Origin: Coprinus comatus
Lineage: Eukaryota; Basidiomycota; Agaricomycetes; Agaricales; Agaricaceae
Direction: 5' to 3'
DNA: 64,000 bases
Assembly (NCBI GenBank): GCA_034638255.1
Contig: JAWPGT010000002.1
Location: 1,922,001-1,986,000 of the forward strand
Positions 25,931-39,431 of this stretch are shown piece after piece. The notes beneath the pieces are model-generated. The model worked only from the letters and a program-made list of their open reading frames with translations. It did not search any database and was not told where the DNA came from. The position numbers were made by a program, and so were the translations under genes. Position 1 is the stretch's first letter, and every line of letters begins with the position of its first letter.

Positions 25931-26865
25931 TGACAGGATTGCGTTTTCACTGGGCTTTACTGATCATCCCGTGACGGGGTTTTGACCATGCATCAGTAAC
26001 CTTAATCTATAGCACCGAACCGAAATTTATGTTGTGTCAAACCTACTGGGGACCGATCGCTCTAAGCTTTTAATAGTAAGCAGTTATCGACGGGCAACCC
26101 TTTGGCTGTCTAGTTTCAGAACCACACCGCATTAAGGAACGTGCTTTGCCACCAAATCACAATCCAATGTTCACAAGACCTATACAAATCCACAACCATC
26201 CATACAATTGTTGTAGTTAATGGGTATAATCAAAATCAGACATAACAAACATTCCCCTTGCGTTTTATTTGTTGGTTGTAAGAATGCAGAAAAAATAATT
26301 GAATATCCATAGTCCCTAGTAGTAGACAAATATAGTTAGAATATATTTATCTGTATTTTCGCATTAGCGAATACGGCGGGCCTTGTTTCACTTTCTACTA
26401 ACTCCTCTTTGACGGAAAAATTAACTCTGATTTTTGTATTGCTTATGATAACTTAATAACAAGTAATGACTGTACAGAATGTCTATCGACCGTTGCGAGC
26501 GGAATCTTACTCGACATTGACAACGACGTCCTGTCGCAATCAGGCCGCAATGCCAATCATAATCAAATCTCCATATGTGCATTACATACTGCCCCGACGG
26601 CATATAATGATAATGATAAATAATACATGGTACTGTACCTTAGTCAATGACTCATTATAAATTTCAATGACCAGGACTGAATGTGCATTTCAATGCAGGA
26701 CACCAAGAAGCTGTTGAGCGTTCAACAGAATCCGGAAAATGACATTGAGGACGTTCCCCGAAAATCGTGTTCGAGAAGTACCCAGGTAATTTTGTCGACC
26801 TTGATAGTCCATTGGTCGAGTCAGGGTCGATGCCACAGGCAACAACCTTCATAGAACCTGTCATA
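25931..26865. other. Gene-free spacer
   Basis: This is AT-rich sequence with no supported gene. It separates the transposon from the minus-strand gene ending at 26866. The short frame at 26664-26873 (-) lies downstream of that gene's stop and has no motif. Confidence 0.5.
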
Positions 26866-28024
26866 TCAACCATCCATTGTCAGCCTCAACTGACATAACG
26901 TTATTAAAAGGTCCCAAAAGATCCCTCGGTTTTTTTTAAACTCACTCCAAACTTTTGCTTGCCCATCCCAATAGGCATTCAAACTCTCTTCATTCGGTAA
27001 AAAATCATAGGTATACTCATCCACTTGACATGCATTCTCCTTGCGGCGCATTACTTCAAATTCAATAAACACATCGTCAGTCGAATAACCATCATACTGC
27101 GCCTTCAATTCAAGTACGACGTCCATTACGCAAGGTTTCTTCGAATGACGGTACCGAGATTTCCCATTAACATCAGCAGACCAAACCGGTTTGTGTTTAT
27201 CGACTGTCTTACGAGCCTGAGATAACATCAAACGAGCACGAAATCCTGAATCTGAATTGGTCGGTATTTCCCTTGTCATCCTATCTCCAGTAATCCCCGA
27301 TAATGAAGTTGTTGTTATTGCTGTTGTTGAAGTGGCTGTTGAAGTTGAAACGCGATATTGATTCTCTCGATCAGGGATAACTGAACCACGGCGATTGCGA
27401 GGTGGCCGAACTTTACACCGCCCGCTAAGATATTCTTCAGTTGGGGTTAAGTGATTCCTATTACTCAATATCGACGTCTTTCTAGTTGGCATACGATCCT
27501 TCCTTTGTCTTCTTGCAACTGTTGTATCAGATAAATTATCATTCGCCATATGCGCTGGTATATTTAAAGACGGGTTGTGAGATAGGGGGTAATGATGATG
27601 GCATGAAATGTTGGAACGGGGATAATGCTGTTTGGTGGGAAGACTGCTCTGCTGTAACTGTGATCGTGACACTTTCGAGATAGACCTTGGTGTGGATCTC
27701 GTTTTCATATTGGTGAGAACATTCCATAAAGGTAGTTCATTGCCTTCACGATGTCCATTCCCAAGTTTAGGAGATTTTTGCGCTGATTCGGACGCATTCT
27801 CGCCATAACTATGGTATATGATGTAAGATTCGGGGAAAAACGTTCCGAGTCTATGTTAGCCTTTCTGTACAGACCCCCAGAAAAGTTATGGCAAAGTAGT
27901 AGCCGCTGAGATCTCACCTTTTCTGTGTGGAAGCAGTACTGTGACTGATCTTCTTCGCCGAACTTTGTTGATACGGGATTGCTCCGATCGTAAACGAAGA
28001 GTTATTATTGACGCATGAATCCAT
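26866..28024 (-). CDS. Hypothetical protein, 349 residues
   Basis: Exons on the minus strand are 28024-27918 and 27808-26866, joined in frame at a split Ser codon. I recognise no family. The N-terminal two-thirds is rich in Ser, Thr, Arg and His and looks disordered, with a Thr/Ser run (STSTATSTTAITTTSLSG). The C-terminal 120 residues are more regular and acidic/aromatic, with KKPCVMDVVLELKAQYDGYS, DDVFIEFEVMRRKENACQVD and LNAYWDGQAKVWSEFKKNRG. This part is probably the folded domain. The start was chosen at MDSCVNNN because the upstream exon is open and its GTGAGA donor restores the frame. Confidence 0.6.
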
Positions 28025-28894
28025 TGTGGAGAAGAACTTTGGTTGTGTCGAATTAGGATTGGCTTGGAAGGGAGGGCGTATGTATTGGTTTAGGGAGTGA
28101 CGACTGCGGCTGACAATAGACAGGACTCGATGTGATGGTGACCAATTAACATATTGCGATCGTGACCAGCCTCCTGGTCTGACTTAACCGATATGATGAT
28201 GTAGCCATAAGCTTCATTGCAGAAGTCCATGAGGCTTCACTTGTGATAACGGCGTTGACAATCCTGTGCAGAAGGATCACGGCCTGAATCCGGTATGGCG
28301 AATGGTGAACACGTAACACGCAGTCCATAAGTCGGAAATCGACCACGTAGCCGCCTGAGTATTCATCGCCAACTGTGTGCATAGCCTTGAAACTTCTTTG
28401 AGAAATCAGTGACCCACACTCGGGCATAGGGGTTCCATTTAGAAGGATTCGATTCATGTTGTTAAAAAGTGCATATTCAAACATTATACTCAAGGAAATC
28501 CTAGGGTTCTGTTTACTCTGAAAAATTAGCAGATTTTAGGTAACGAGTTATTTTTTTTGAACTTACATGGCAATTGAGCTACGGCGATGTATCTGGCATC
28601 AAAACTTTGGTGAGTAAATATTAGTGTGGAAGCAGCAATTGATGAAGTGATGGCATTAATGAGAGCTTGATATAAATAAGCCAACGCTTGATGGTATTCT
28701 CTAACCCTTATACCATCATCACCGAACAGAAATACCATTAGACAATGGCAACAGCCACTCAGCAGGCTTTAGTTTGGTGTGGAAATCAATCAACATAAAA
28801 TAGATATCTGATAGAAAGCTCTATACCGGACATGCGTGAGGTCTACGGAAGGCCGTGCTCTACATTGTCCTTCCATTCTAACAGACAAAAGCTA
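28025..28894. other. Spacer with possible decayed coding sequence
   Basis: Two minus-strand frames (28738-28529 and 28493-28146) look mildly protein-like, for example EYHQALAYLYQALINAITSS. A GTAAGT donor follows the first, but every acceptor tested creates a stop codon at the junction. I could not build an intact gene. It may be a pseudogene or chance. Confidence 0.3.
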
Positions 28895-29899
<1,005 letters not shown>

Positions 29900-30009
29900 G
29901 GCAGAGAACGTCGAGAACGTTTGCAACAAACGGAGGGGTAAGGGTCACGCGTGACATGGTTACCCAACCAATCAGATCACGAGCAACTCAAACCTTCATC
30001 TCCAACCAA
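29900..30009. promoter_or_regulatory. Short bidirectional promoter between NDUFS8 and prefoldin 2
   Basis: Only 110 bp separate the two divergent start codons, so both 5' UTRs and promoters must overlap here. The sequence has no TATA box but contains CCAAC/ATTGG-type words (aaccaatcag, 29967-29976) that could be CCAAT-box sites. Confidence 0.6.
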
Positions 30010-30528
30010 ATGTCAAAACAGCAGAACAAACCCCCGGCTCTCACTCCCCAGGGTATGTGTGCAATCCTACACTAACTCCAGGTTCTCATTGGGTTGAATC
30101 AGCCAGAGATCCAACAGAACTTTATTCGGATGCAGAATGAGCTCCAAGCATTAACAGGCAAAATAGGCGAGCTTGAGCAAGAAGCAGATGAACATTCGTA
30201 TGGTCTATTCCTTATCACCTGTCTTTCTGACTCAAACTCTCGTTTGCTAGCCTCGTGCTCAAGACTCTTAACGAAACTCTTTCGGAGGAACCAGACCGCA
30301 AGTGTTTTCGTTTGATTGGTGGTATTCTTGTAGAACGAACCGTGAAAGACGTGGTTCCCGCACTCCAAACGAACCGCGATGGGGTACGTGGAGCTCGGCC
30401 CCGATCTGTCAGTCTCTAACTATTTTAAAAAGATCCTCAAAGCGGTCAGCAGTCTCACTGAACAATACAAAACGAAGGAACAAGAACTCGACTCGTTCAA
30501 ACGCGATTTTGGCGTTCGACCAGCATAG
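30010..30528 (+). CDS. GIM4: Prefoldin subunit 2 (beta-type, GIM4 homologue)
   Basis: This is a subunit of the hexameric cytosolic chaperone that passes unfolded actin and tubulin to the chaperonin CCT. Exons 30010-30052, 30107-30197, 30251-30383 and 30433-30528 encode 120 residues. The protein has the prefoldin beta layout: an N-terminal helix (EIQQNFIRMQNELQALTGKI), a beta-hairpin region (CFRLIGGILVERTVKDVVPA) and a C-terminal helix (LTEQYKTKEQELDSFKRDF). The phrase KCFRLIGGILVERTV is characteristic of subunit 2. Length matches the family. The start MSKQQNKPP precedes a 54-bp intron. Confidence 0.95.
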
Positions 30529-31155
30529 TTCGCTCTAGGAGGCTGTGTCTCGAATTCAAATATCCCTCATACCTCTGAGGCTATTGAAGTGGAGTGGCAA
30601 TAATGTACAGAAGCTCGGGGGGCTTCAAGTCGAATGGACTCCTTACAGACAAATCCAATCTGAGCGTATGCTCATCATATCTGATATCCACACTACCTCA
30701 TCGGTGCACACGTGACCCCGATCTAAGCGTTAGGTCCGAACCCGCTCGGAACCTGCTCCAAAGTCAGATATTAATTCGAAGCTACAGCAAAAAAGAATAG
30801 GCGCTGTACTGAATTCCAGTTTAATCCATTCACTCTAAGTATTATTTCCCCAATTTACAGCAGTTCTAAGAGCCATAAAGGCTATTTTTCGGAATTGCGG
30901 TCATCGAAGACCATAACAACCGTTGTAGCCAAGGTAACTTATGGGTACTCTGGAACATTGTAAATCATGTGGGAATCGCAGCAGCTTCCACAACGCCTTT
31001 TCCACACCCTTCTCTCTCTCTCATCTCCTTCTCCTTCTCCTTCTCTCCGCAACGACCGTAGAAAATAAAGGTTCCTCTCAATAGAGCCCACCCACTCACT
31101 CCTTTCATTTCTTTAAACATCCATTAAAAACTCAAACAAATCCAAATTCAAAATC
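30529..31155. other. Intergenic spacer and promoter of the CAP gene
   Basis: No gene is visible. A short TTC/CTTCTC-rich tract at about 31010-31050 lies 100-150 bp before the CAP start codon. Such pyrimidine tracts are common just upstream of transcription starts in basidiomycetes. Confidence 0.4.
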
Positions 31156-32239
31156 ATGTTGTTGTTAACTTCCCTCTTCCTCCCTATCCTTACCATCCTA
31201 CATGGTATTCTCGCATCCCCGTTTCTGCAAGTTTCACAGGAACTTCAGGACTAACCCACAAACACCGCAACCATATCCGTCAAACTCAATCCTTCGATCC
31301 ATCTGCCATTCGTCGTACTTCAGCTCAAATTCAAGCTTTCCTTGTAGCTCATAACATTGTTCGTGTGCGGCATCATGCTCAACCTCTTAAATGGTCTGTT
31401 CCTTTGGCTGAAAATGCTGAAAAATGGGCAGACCAATGTATTTTCAAACATACAAATGGTGTTTTGAGTGAGAATCTTATGGAGAGATTATTGTTGCTGG
31501 TACTGGGGATTTTTCAATTCAAGCTGCTGTTAAGACTTTTGTTCAAGATGCCAGTACGTCTTTCTTTTTCCTTTTCTTCTCTATTTCTTTCTTCGTTTTC
31601 TTTTTTTTCTTTTCTTCTTACGTCCATGTTGATGTGGATCTCTTTCCACTTGTATCACAAAGTACCCTTGATGGGTTAATGGTGCCTGACACCACTTACG
31701 TTTCACAAAGAAACACTTCTTATTCCCCCACCTACACATTACGTTTTCATTTCAATTGATTTAGGAACGGATTGGGGGAAAAGGGGTGGGCGGAGTATTC
31801 TCCAAAAAAAAAAACGCCCACATCCACCAACAACTTCTTACACTCATACTCTTCACCATCCACTACTCAATTTTCAATATTCAATATACTAAATAAAAAC
31901 CTACTTATATCCTTTCATTTAATTCAAAAACAGTCGAATGGGATCCACGTAACCCTAAATACACCCACTTCACTCAAGTAATCTGGCAATCAACCACCGA
32001 ACTTGGATGTGCAATTTCCAAATGTCCAGATTTACTAGGAAAGAATAGTGGTACAGCTACACTCTACGTTTGCTTATACAATCCACCTGGTAATGTGATT
32101 GGTAAACTAAAGTAAGTTTTTTTTTTTTGAAACCCCACATCCACACCCCACTCTCGTTCTCTCTTCCTCCCTTGAAATTTTAAAAGAATTATTTTCTGAT
32201 TTGAAGCCCACATTTATCAGCGAGAACGTGAACCCTTGA
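31156..32239 (+). pseudogene. Secreted CAP-superfamily (PR-1/SCP-like) protein with a frameshift
   Basis: A signal peptide (MLLLTSLFLPILTIL) opens the gene. Exons are 31156-31204, 31240-31553, 31934-32111 and 32221-32239. The CAP domain is clear: FLVAHNIVRVRHHAQPLKW (CAP helix 1), ENAEKWADQCIFKHTNGVL, then IVAGTGDFSIQAAVKTFVQD, KYTHFTQVIWQSTTELGCA (HFTQ-W signature) and LYVCLYNPPGNVIGK, ending NENVNP. The frame breaks at 31481-31486: SENLM is in one frame and EIIVAGTGDF in another, a net one-base loss or two-base gain. No intron can explain it. The usual GENL is SENL here. Either this is a recent pseudogene or there is a base error. CAP proteins of fungi bind sterols or lipids, or act at the cell surface; function here is inferred. 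Confidence 0.75.
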
Positions 32240-32823
32240 AGTAGCAGAACCCTTGAAGAAGAAGAGGAGGAAGGGGTGTTCTTCAACTTTCACTTTCTTT
32301 TAACCTTTAATTGAAGACAGATACCCCATCGACGACCATTCTTGACCATACGCCAAGCGCGCTTTCTGCATACCAAGCTTTTGGGTCTTTGTGTGTGCAA
32401 CTTTGTTAACAATCTCCTTGTGTTCTTAGACCTCCCTTTCTCTTGAACCTGATTGCGCCAAGTGCGCTTTGTCCCACTCTTAATAGTTCTTTATACTCTG
32501 AATCATTCATGTTTATGAACTTCATAATGACGTTCGAAGAGTGGTCAGCTGGTTGTTGTTTACCTTTCCAAATCTTGATTGCTATTGCTATTGCTTCGCT
32601 TTCTTTCAATTCAATCATTCCATCGTCCCAATTGATTATTAAGGCTGTTTCGTCAATTCAATGTATTTCTTGGTCATGCAGTGTTTCGAAGATAGAAATT
32701 ATATTTTAGAACGTTGAACAAAAGCCGGCCTGAGAGAAAAGGTAACGCTAAGAGGGAACAAAACAATAACACCAGAAAGAAAGGCTAGAAGGTATCCATC
32801 GAAAACACTTTGCTATCATCCTT
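32240..32823. other. Intergenic spacer between convergent genes
   Basis: Tail-to-tail spacer between the CAP gene (+) and the 1287-residue protein gene (-). No gene or structured element is seen. Confidence 0.45.
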
Positions 32824-35800
32824 TTAGGTTCGTCTCCTTCGCGGTAATCTTGACGGTACACTTTCAAGAGCTGTCCTTGTTTCCTGTCTTAATCGCCGAG
32901 AGTATTCCGCAAACGCAGCATTTTGTGTCAATTGGGGTGGCGCTTGTGTTTGCAGATGTGGAGGGTTCGCATTTGTACGTTCAATCCTGTACATTGAGTT
33001 TTGTCGCAACATTGGTGGTTGGACATATCTCCTCGGTTCTCCACGTATCGGGACGCCTTGGGGAGTCTACGGGAAGTCATAATTGACTCTTTCTCATGCA
33101 AGATCAACAGGCAAAACATCGTTTAACAACGTACCTGAAGTGGTTGGACAATAGGACCGTTGTTTCGGTTGGTTATTGTGGACTGATAGTCGCCAAACAT
33201 ACTATATTCACGAGAAGCCATCATAATGTCTTCCATGTTCCGCTGGAAAATCCCCTGAGTCATAGCCAGATCTCTCATGATTTTCTGTTGAGAAGGAGCT
33301 TGCGCTTGCGTAGTTCGATAATCCTGTTGCGTACCCCAGTTAGATCTCTGAGTGTTCGCGTCAGAATGAAGAGCTGGAGTGGGAGCATTCAAGTTCATAT
33401 CAAAATGCGGATTCGGCTCATAGTGGGGAGCCGAAGATAAGAGCGTCGAACCCAGCTGTACGGCGGATGGAGCAGGCTGTGAGTAAACATAAGACGAAGT
33501 TCCGGTCCAACGGCTTTCCAAGTAGCCAGAGTCTTGAGTAACATGAGTCGAAGCATTTACTAGAGTATTACCACCGGGTATTTGTGAAGGTTGCGGAACA
33601 GACTGAACACAAGAAGCACCATGACCAGGAGTTCGGTCTTGACCACTGTGCATTTGGTTCTCACGAACTGGAGGTGGTACATATTTCCCTTGAGGAACAA
33701 ACGTCTTGGGGGTAAGAGCGGAGCTGAGTTTGGCATTTGACATATCGTTAGGCATGCAACCCTTGGAACGGCTGAACCGTAATTGGTTTGGATTTCCGTC
33801 GAGACCCGCGCGCCCGTGGTCTTCAGCTTGAACCTTATCAGTTCTTAAAGGACTTGATGCCTTGAAGCTGAACGGGAACTGAGCACAATCTTGCGAATCT
33901 TGCGAATCTTTATCCAGTTTGACCTTTTCACGGATGGTGACGGGTGCCTTCACTTTACCTTTTGATCTTGGAGTCAATGGGCTGGAACGTTCAAGTGTGA
34001 TTGAAGAGTCCGGGAACATGACAACAGGCTTAGGCACCGGCGTAAGAGTTTCCACCGTATGAGAGGACTTCTGAATGTCGGTACCAAGGTTTAGTTTACT
34101 AATAACTTCCTCTAGAGTCGTTTCGTCTTGAAAGCCAATGTCTCGGGAAATACTATCTTGGTCACCAGTTAGAGCTTGTCGACTAACCCCCAGATCCTGC
34201 ATTGCGAGCTGAAAAATGCGACCAGAAGTCGAAATAGCCGATCGAACCGAGACAGCAGACTGAGCACTAGTGATACTCTCTCGCCTTTGTCGAACAGCCG
34301 CGGATGGGCTCTTCCTCCTGATCATAGCCTTTTTACCTTTATTCTTACGAGGTTTCGGTGAGGTATCCAATGGGGAAGGCTCCACTCTACTATCGTCTCT
34401 CTGTCCTTGAACGAGGGAAATACCCGCCCCCAACCCCTGTTATTTAAATTCCATTGGCTTGAGTTATAGTAAAGACTCTAAGTACATACCTTGTTCAATA
34501 TATGTTCCTTCCTAGGCTTTGAAGCTTCTCGTACAATTAACGCGTTGGCCATTTTTGTGGCAGGGGAAAGGGGTTCCTTCCTGGAGTGGTCTTCAACGTC
34601 GTCTCCGATCCCTCGCGCAGAAACTGAATCCAGCATATACGCACTACCTGAAACTGTCGCGGCTGAGCTTTTGTCATCGGATTCCGGCGAGTCCATTGCC
34701 GACACCGAGTTTATGATCCAACTGCTAACTTTTCTACGATTTGCTGCTACTTTCTGGTGTTCCGCGGTAGGTTTAAATTGAAGTGGCTGGATAACACCCA
34801 TCATCGACCGAGAATTTTCCACTGGGAAGGAGGGGAAGGGGATCTGACCAACACAGGGCATTCGCATTACAAGAATAGGACTAGGCTCAGTACTTGGAGT
34901 TGGAATTGCATCGATAGTCACATCTTTGCGATTCTTTTTGCCCTTGCGTGCCCTGCGGCGTCGTTCCTTCTCCTTCTGGGCCCCTCTGTTTTCTGACGCC
35001 ATACTAACCTCCGTACTTGGGGCTTGAGTCCAGTTCGGGCGGTCGCAAGTGTGACCCGCAGGTCTGCGTGTTGTTGGGGTTTTACGGGCTGGTGAACAGC
35101 CTTCTAGCGGCGCCTTTGCCCAGTTAGGTTTATCCGCAGTGTGCTCAGAACCTCCCTTCACATCAGCCAAACGAACAGATCGATCATCAATTAAAGAGCT
35201 TTGGTTGTTGGCCAATAACTCCTGTACAAAGTTAGGGCTCTGTGTTGGTATCTATGACGTAATGGTCAGAGACCATATAACCTTGAGTCTTAAGAAACTC
35301 ACGTTTGTACTATCCACATGTGTTGCAAAATCGGGTAGGGTCAGGGTCGGTCTGTTAGTCTCAGATATAGCCGTAGAAATGACATCCTGGGTTGTTGTTT
35401 GCAATGTTATCGTTTCATTATATCCTTTTTGGTCGTTGGCATTCAGAGTCGGTCCCATCGTACTAATAGCCAGTGTTGTAATGGCTTCTTGAAGCAAGAA
35501 GATCTGACGTTCAAGATCCTCTGCTTGGTTCTTGGTCGGATGATGGGTTGGTAAATCTGTCGTAGCATAAGGAGCAACACATGCAACTGCGCCATCCAAT
35601 ACGTGACAACTTTCTTCAAATTCTGTGTCAAAGGTAGTGCGATCGATCAAAGTAAGTTCGCTATTTGGTCTGCACAGTCTAATATTGGGTCCTTTGGATA
35701 CCGCAAGCATTTGCGACGAATTTTCTGCAGTACATCCATCTGGAACATAATCAAGGGGCCAAGTCGGGGATAATGACAATGAAGAAAGCAGGATGCTATC

Positions 35801-37065
35801 TGATGACATGACGGTTGGAGGTAAAAGAGCCATCTCTGCACAGGGGACCGTTGATGCGGTTCCGTCGTCTTTGAACTGGTTCATAACCTCGTCTTTTTCA
35901 GGGTCATAGTCTGGTAGTGGAATAGTTTTCATATGAGGAGTGGATGGTACAAGACTGTGGTCTTCATGAACGGGATAATTGACAGAGTCTTTTATAAGCA
36001 AATTATGATCGTTGTCTTCAGTGAGGTTATCAGGCTCAAGAGTTGGTCCGGTGGAGACGGAGAACTTTGCCACAGGTACATTGTGTTGCTCTTTGTTAGC
36101 GATCGGTACTGGAGCTTCGAAATCTTCAACCATTGGCAAAGCTGGTGATCCAAGTACTAGAGGCAAAAGAATTTGAGCGTCAGGAAACTGCTCTCGTAAA
36201 AAGATATCGCAGCAAGTAGTTGTTGGCTTCGGATCGTTTGAAATCTTTGACTTGATGAAGGGTGATTTTGGTTTGAAATTCTTGATAGTCAACGGAGATA
36301 CTGGCACTGTTCGTTTATCCGCGTTGGGAAGTACAGGGTGCGACAACACGCCGACATCCTCAAGAATATTAGCGTCGACAATCTTTTGTCAATTAGTTAC
36401 ATTATGATTGATAAGGTGAATGTATGCGCACAAATGAGCTGGAATCCTCTGCTTTGATTTCCTCGATAGATTCAAGAATGCTTCCTGTGATAGATGCAGA
36501 TGTTTGCAATGCGCTCGTCGGATTCTTTCGTGCTATATCCGTCTCAAATGTCTCCGGTATAACAGAATCCGACAAAGGCAAGGAGGTATTTCCAGTTTCT
36601 TCGTCTTCACATTCCTTGGAATCTTTTGTCTCGTCCACCGATTCAGGATTGCTATAGTCATATTCATTCCTCGAGAATGCAAACATAGGCGGGGTTTTGA
36701 TGACGACACTTGGCGATCCCTATATATATATATATATAAAAGTGCATATATTCCAACAGGTATATTTACCTCTTCTTGTTCAAACTGCGGTGGACTCTCT
36801 GATGGTGGGGTTGGTGGGTAACGCGATTCCATGCCTGGATGTAGCTTCTATGCGGGAGGATCTATAATGTTATATGCATAAACTGAAACAAATGCTCACG
36901 GATTCCATAGCTCGAGCCTCCTCCTTGTCCTAAGAATATATGTATCAAATTTAAGCTAAGCAAAGTCAATGCGCGGTGACCTACCGTCCATGGATCAAAG
37001 TGGCCTTTGGGATCCAAGGGTATGGTGCTAGGCTGTCCAGCGTTTTTCTCGTTAACATTCCCCAT
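32824..37065 (-). CDS. Large disordered protein of unknown function, 1287 residues
   Basis: Eight minus-strand exons join without a single phase conflict: 37065-36985, 36929-36900, 36847-36770, 36719-36432, 36382-35303, 35251-34490, 34436-33135 and 33066-32824. I recognise no domain. The N-terminus (PLDPKGHFDPWTDKEEA) is followed by long Ser/Thr/Pro-rich sequence and two similar short blocks, ADKPNWAKAP and CDRPNWTQAP, about 45 residues apart. A basic cluster with KEKERRRRARKGKKNRKDV and another with KPRKNKGKKAMIRRK suggest nuclear localisation. The C-terminal 200 residues are Gln/Asn-rich and end in RLPRRRRT. It could be a regulatory or scaffold protein; that is only inference from composition. 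Confidence 0.75.
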
Positions 37066-37296
37066 TGCTTATGTCGTGCGTGTAATGTGGTTTGTGGTTG
37101 GAGAGTGACGAACTAAGTAGAGACGTCATGAACAGGGCCAAATAAGGGGTTTATCTCCGAAAAACACAACCTTCCTTTTTCGGCCCGAGAAGAGTGTCAT
37201 GACATCCATCAACATTTGATTGTTGGATTGATTTCCAGAGGACAGCACCTCAAAAGATGGTCAAACGAGCCAAATACACCTTCAACCAGAACTATC
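37066..37296. promoter_or_regulatory. Divergent promoter region, 231 bp
   Basis: This lies between the start codons of the large disordered protein (-) and the SDR enzyme (+). It should contain both promoters. No clear TATA box or named operator is visible. Confidence 0.4.
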
Positions 37297-38928
37297 ATGG
37301 AGCGACAAAATGACGCTTACCTTGTTTTCGACACTTTAGACCTTGATTTGGTCCTCAAAGTTTTGAATCACACTGCCTTTAGTAAGGATGTTTTTATGTT
37401 GAATTGCAAATGGCTGACTTTGTGTTGCAGGCCCTTTCTTTACGGCCCTGATTCCACTGTTTTACTACTTTCAAGGCGCCAAATTAACAGACAGAGTGGT
37501 CTTTAATTCTGCCACATACTGTGCTATTCTCTCCCTATTCTGTGTGTACCATCACCCACATCTTTTACACCAAGTGACCTCATATCGTACAGGGTTTATA
37601 CAATGGACCTCAAAGGCATATAGAAACCAACTAAGCTTGTTCTCCCGCCCAAAACGCTTTACATGGGACGACCAAATTGTTGTCGTCACGGGAGGTATGT
37701 AATCCAAGTGAAGGTGTTGAGTGTACATACAGCTAAACAGTCTATAGGATCTTCTGGTGTTGGCGAGCTCCTCGCCAATACCCTTGCTGTTCGGAATGTG
37801 CCCGTCGTTGTCCTTGATGTAAACCCCATCCAAACCGAGAACTGTACGTATGACGGTGTTATCCACCTACAATCCGAACTAAAGCATGAGCCAGACAATA
37901 TTACTTACTACAAATGTGACGTGTCCAAATGGTCCGAGGTAGAAGCCGTTGCTAAACGTATCAAGGAAGAGGTGAGCCTGTTTCGCGTATGAAGTTCATG
38001 CCGGAACTTATTTCTGTTCAAGGTCGGAGAGCCTACAATTCTAGTTAACAATGCAGGGGTCGTCCAGGGGAAACCAATTCTTGACCTCACGGAGAAGGAT
38101 ATTCAACAGTAAGATTCGGACTTATCACCTGGATGATATACTGAAGTCCTTCCCGATAGGACTTTCGGCGTAAATGCCATGGCTCATTGGTGGACCATCA
38201 AAACTTTCCTTCCTGATATGCTCAAGAAGAAATCTGGACACATTGTTAGCTGTCATTGCAAGTTTATCCACCAAAGTCTAACATAATCATACAGGTTACA
38301 GTCTCTTCCGTCATGGGTATTGTTGGTGCTCCTCGAATGAGTATGTTGCCTTTATTATGCAAAAATCAGGATTTCTCATCCTTCGTTATAGCTGATTACT
38401 GTGCATCAAAAGCCGCTGTAAATTCCTTGGACCAGACCCTAAGATATGAACTAGATAATATGTAATGCGGCTTTCTTTTGAGACATTAATTCTTACTCAA
38501 TCCCGTTTTCAGCTACAGGTGCCCCGGGATTCGCACTACGGTTATCTGCCCCGGACATATCCTGACGCCTCTGTTCGCGTCGCTCAAGGTTCCACAAACC
38601 CGCCTGTACCAGTTCTTTTTCCCCTCGATTCAACCGATTGATGTTGTGAAACCTATACTTTCCGCTCTCGATGAGCACTGCTCGCAGACTATCTTAATTC
38701 CCTTCTATACAAAACTCACACCTTTCGTGGGGCTTCAACCCAGTTACATGCTAGACTTGGCTCAACACGTAAGTGGGCTCTCAGGATACCTTTTCCGACG
38801 ATGTTCTCAATGTCTCTCTTCAACTACAGATTTCGGCAGCGACTACTGCGATGTCAAGCTTTGCCAAAATTAGTGGGCGGAGAGGAGACGAAGGACCTTT
38901 AGCGTCCTCGGCCTCAAAGAAGGAGTGA
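37297..38928 (+). CDS. Membrane-anchored short-chain dehydrogenase/reductase (retinol-dehydrogenase-like SDR)
   Basis: This is an NAD(P)-dependent oxidoreductase of the classical SDR fold, probably acting on a lipid alcohol or ketone; the substrate is unknown. Eleven exons encode 370 residues (ends at 37381, 37541, 37694, 37843, 37971, 38108, 38244, 38340, 38461, 38768 and 38928). Residues 1-85 include hydrophobic segments (PFFTALIPLFYYFQG, ATYCAILSLFWFIQW) that would anchor it in the ER or lipid-droplet membrane. The cofactor motif TGGSSGVG is at about residues 98-105, and VLDVNP follows the second strand. NNAG is present (LVNNAGVVQG), as are catalytic Ser around 218-219 (TVSSVMG) and YCASK (Tyr232, Lys236). 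Length and order match the SDR16C/RDH10-type family. The intron density is high even for this window. Confidence 0.9.
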
Positions 38929-39431
38929 GCTGTCTCACACTGAAAGAATTCTATTAGGAAATGGCTTCCATACGATTTACTGTACTATAGAACTTGAGGT
39001 GTCACCTCGGGCATCAAATAATTATGAACATCGGAACGAACTACAGGGTGGCTCTTGACCAGAGAGAGGTTACTACATTTGTTGCTAGATGAATAAGATT
39101 CTCAATGGTACCCGTCCTTGGATTCTCAATGAATCCACACCCGAAGATGGTTAATAAAAGGATAGAGCTCAGGTGCTGTGCTAACATGTGCTAACAACAA
39201 TGAAGAGCAGTGAAACCACTACATGTCACAAGTCGAGTTTCACAACTACTAGCTAGGTTCGGTCCAACAAGAATGCTTTATACATGTATATGTGCACTAA
39301 ATGCCACTGCAATAACACGACTCCCTCCTTCCTTCGACATCCAACTTGTGAAGCCACAACAGGCTCTACATTAATCTTTCGTTCCGCCTTTCATTCCAGC
39401 CGTCCGCGGTCGCACTTCTATTCATTTTAAA
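38929..39431. other. Intergenic spacer
   Basis: No coding or structured element is seen between the SDR gene and the next plus-strand gene. Confidence 0.45.

Noticed and set aside
28146..28738. Two protein-like minus-strand frames that might be exons of one gene.
   Set aside because: All acceptors tried after the GTAAGT donor create a stop at the junction, and no motif is recognised.
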